A stretch of DNA of 64,000 nucleotides from Clostridia bacterium (GTDB lineage Bacteria; Bacillota; Clostridia; Christensenellales; Borkfalkiaceae): NCBI GenBank assembly GCA_900767815.1, contig CAAGAM010000248.1, positions 5,397-69,396 of the forward strand, written 5' to 3'. Positions 62,173 to 64,000 of this stretch are shown piece by piece. The translations under genes and the position numbers were made by a program. The notes beneath the pieces were generated by a model, which had not been told where the DNA came from, did not search any database, and saw only the letters and a program-made list of their open reading frames with translations. Positions within the stretch are counted from its first letter, which is position 1. The number at the start of each line of letters is the position of its first letter.

Positions 62173-62201
62173 TTGACAAAAAATATAATAAATGTTAAAA
62201 T
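62173..62201 (+). promoter_or_regulatory. Promoter of the LRR lipoprotein gene
   Basis: TTGACA (62173-62178), 17 bases, TAAAAT (62196-62201). A TGACGAA / TTCGTCA hairpin (62224-62250) then lies directly before the AGGAG site. Confidence 0.75.
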
Positions 62202-62262
62202 TTTAAAGAATATAAACTATATTTGACGAATTGTATTTTATGCTTCGTCAAGGAGACAAAGA

Positions 62263-63540
62263 ATGAAGAAAATTATTGCTTTAATCTTATCGCTTGCGCT
62301 TTCCGCAACGCTTTTCGCAACGCTTGCGTCTTGCGGCAAAAACAAAAAATCCGCCACCACCGTTAAATACGAATGGAACACCACCGAAGATTCGGACGGC
62401 GTTGTAACCCTTACGTCATACTCCGTTTCGGACGCGGCTAAAGACCTTATCTCAGACAAAAAATATACGGAACTTGCGGAAGGATTCACAAAGAACGCTC
62501 CCGACGGCAAGAAATACGATAAAGACACCGTTAAAACGGTAACCATTCCCGAAAACGTAAACAAAATCGCGGCGGGCGCCATAGACAGCCTTTCCTTTAT
62601 TGAAGAGCTTATAATCGGCAAAAACGTAACCGAAATCGAACTCGGCGCTTTCTCCAACCTCTCTTCGCTTAAGAAAATCACTCTTCCCTTCACCGGTAAC
62701 AAGCTCGGTGCGGCGGGCGAAAAGAAGCTTTTCGGTTATATTTTCGGAACGGCTTCCTCTTCCTCCCTCACTTCCTGCACGCAGACTTATAACGACGGCG
62801 ACAGCAACAACACCGCAACTTATTACGTCCCCACGACTTTGAAAGAAGTAGTCGTTACGGGTACGATCAAAGAAACGAGCCAAACTTTCAAAGTCGTTAA
62901 AGACGAAGACGGAAAGTATATCATAGACGAAGAAAACGGAACGGAAGTTACTTTCGTTTCCGAAAAGGAGAGCGCGGTTCAGCCTTACGCATTCTACGGA
63001 ATCACCACCATCAAAAACGTTACCGTAAGCGGTAATCTTATTTTCGCCAACACCTTCAACGGCTGCACGGCATTGCAGAAAGTTGTTATAAACGGCGAAA
63101 ACGTCGAAGTGAGAAAGAGCGCGTTCAACGGCTGCACTTCTTTGAAAAACGTTACCGTTAAAGAAGACGAAGGATTCAAAGGAATCGTTACGATCGGCGA
63201 AAGCGCGTTCAGCGGATGTACCGCCCTCGGCGTAAGCGACAGCTTCTCTCTCGGAAAACTCGCTCTTCCCGACGCAACCAAAATCGAGGCTTCCGCATTC
63301 AGCGGCTGCACCGGTATGGTTACTCTCAGCCTGAAAAAAGGTCTTAACGTTGAAGAAGCGGTTGCCGAAAAAGCGTTTAACGGCTGCACTGCTCTCATCA
63401 AAGTTTCGGTAGGCTCGAACGTAATTGCGGACACTTCGGATAATCAGATTCCTGAAGACGGCACGCTCGGGAAAATCTTCTCTTCCTGCAACAGCAAACT
63501 CTATAAGGAAGCCGAAAAAACCGAAACTACCGCAGAATAA
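62263..63540 (+). CDS. BspA-like leucine-rich-repeat lipoprotein
   Basis: A 425-residue surface protein. Residues 1-24 are a lipoprotein signal (ATLFATLASC, Cys24). From about residue 100 it contains LRR_5/BspA-type repeats, seen as GAFSNLSSLKKITL, SAFNGCTSLKNVTV, SAFSGCTALG and KAFNGCTALIKVSV. BspA-type proteins mediate adhesion in other bacteria, and the ligand cannot be predicted here. AAGGAG precedes the ATG. Monocistronic with its own promoter and terminator. Confidence 0.92.
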   Translation: MKKIIALILSLALSATLFATLASCGKNKKSATTVKYEWNTTEDSDGVVTLTSYSVSDAAKDLISDKKYTELAEGFTKNAPDGKKYDKDTVKTVTIPENVNKIAAGAIDSLSFIEELIIGKNVTEIELGAFSNLSSLKKITLPFTGNKLGAAGEKKLFGYIFGTASSSSLTSCTQTYNDGDSNNTATYYVPTTLKEVVVTGTIKETSQTFKVVKDEDGKYIIDEENGTEVTFVSEKESAVQPYAFYGITTIKNVTVSGNLIFANTFNGCTALQKVVINGENVEVRKSAFNGCTSLKNVTVKEDEGFKGIVTIGESAFSGCTALGVSDSFSLGKLALPDATKIEASAFSGCTGMVTLSLKKGLNVEEAVAEKAFNGCTALIKVSVGSNVIADTSDNQIPEDGTLGKIFSSCNSKLYKEAEKTETTAE

Positions 63541-63564
63541 AAAGCAATAACAAAACTTAAATTC

Positions 63565-63597
63565 AACGCCCGACGGAAAATTTCCGTCGGGCGTTTT
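63565..63597 (+). terminator. Terminator after the LRR lipoprotein gene
   Basis: AACGCCCGACGGAAA / TTTCCGTCGGGCGTT with a short T-run. Confidence 0.88.
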
Positions 63598-63617
63598 GTA
63601 TGACAAATATATTAAAT

Positions 63618-63920
63618 TCAAACTGCATTCTTATAGCTTATAATTATATGGCACGGAGTAAATATCAAACTCGAAACCATTAACGGGATATTAAGGGTAA
63701 ACACTCCGCAAACGATAAATAACACAGAAGGAACAATCGATAAATACATCGACTTCCGAACGGAACTTTCGTTTCTGAATACTATCCATCCAAGGACATA
63801 AGCTACGGTTAAAACCGCACCCGAAACGAGGTATGCAATCCACCCTCCTTTAAACCAATATCCGAGAACGGCAGGTTTTATATTGAAAAAGATAAATACA
63901 AAGCACCCTATGCCAGCCAA
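63618..63920 (-). CDS. Small membrane protein, 5' end uncertain
   Basis: A roughly 100-residue hydrophobic protein with three or four membrane helices (GIGCFVFIFFNI, YLVSGAVLTVAYVLGWIVF, YLSIVPSVLFIVCGVF, IPLMVSSLIFTP). No family recognised. The frame is open to about 63952 but offers only TTG/CTG starts, so the coordinates given start at TTG 63920. A different frame upstream begins MAVAEQSISLK at ATG 63984; joining it would need a one-base shift in a TTTT run (63951-63954). Near the window edge, so the context is unknown. Confidence 0.5.
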   Translation of the reverse strand: MAGIGCFVFIFFNIKPAVLGYWFKGGWIAYLVSGAVLTVAYVLGWIVFRNESSVRKSMYLSIVPSVLFIVCGVFTLNIPLMVSSLIFTPCHIIISYKNAV

Positions 63921-64000
63921 GAATAATACGAACCTCGGTCTTGCGGCGTGTTTTCAGACTAATACTTTGTTCCGCAACCGCCATATACGGGTGTATTATG

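Overview
The window reads as a contiguous piece of a spore-forming Gram-positive (Clostridia-like) chromosome of moderate GC content. The evidence is: a Spo0A with an intact phospho-acceptor Asp and its DNA-binding signature, WhiA, a SpoIIQ-like M23 peptidase, SepF, a large SRP RNA with an Alu domain, a T-box riboswitch, strong GGAGG ribosome binding sites, and many LxxC lipoproteins. I see no phage, IS element, CRISPR array, rRNA or tRNA. Assignment below class level cannot be made from this sequence alone; an uncultured gut lineage is an inference.

Layout. 1-3.7 kb (+): pyrG (5' truncated by the window edge) and type III glutamine synthetase. 3.7-11.5 kb (-): a TetR regulator, a very acidic repeat protein, and an operon of solute-binding-like protein, murB, PHP phosphoesterase, whiA and trpS. 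11.5-18.7 kb (-): a 2383-residue surface lipoprotein. 19-22.4 kb (-): rhamnosidase-like, SGNH hydrolase and phosphoesterase operon driven from a consensus promoter that looks leaderless. 22.5-28.7 kb: ferritin-like protein (+), then ileS, methyltransferase and RluA (-). 28.9-34.5 kb (+): SRP RNA, YggS, SepF, Spo0A, a zinc-ribbon/acidic-tail protein, and a Cys T-box with cysE-cysS. 34.5-38.9 kb: a small XRE repressor with its own palindrome, a lipoprotein, an mrp 3'-end remnant, mrp and recF (-). 39.2-43.2 kb (+): dnaA, mnmG and three small genes including a PqqD-like protein. 43.2-56.8 kb (-): an apparent 11-gene operon that runs from a DUF4116/VWA/MoxR module through a heterodimeric ABC exporter into a complete shikimate/chorismate pathway. 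57-64 kb: HU (-), a degenerate PHP protein, a small exported protein, the SpoIIQ-like peptidase, an M1 peptidase lipoprotein, FmdB and a leucine-rich-repeat lipoprotein (+), and a partial membrane protein (-).

The most unusual observation is not a gene. A short motif (core TAATCGACTTATA, extended GATAATCGACTTATAGRC) occurs at least 16 times in 64 kb: five exact cores, eight with one mismatch, three with two. It lies in both orientations, in several reading frames inside unrelated housekeeping genes, and in intergenic DNA or at stop codons. That distribution points to selection or spread at the DNA level. Its function is unknown to me.

The dnaA neighbourhood is also rearranged: dnaA is followed directly by mnmG, recF is divergent, dnaN is not next to dnaA, and I find no classical DnaA boxes in the recF-dnaA gap.
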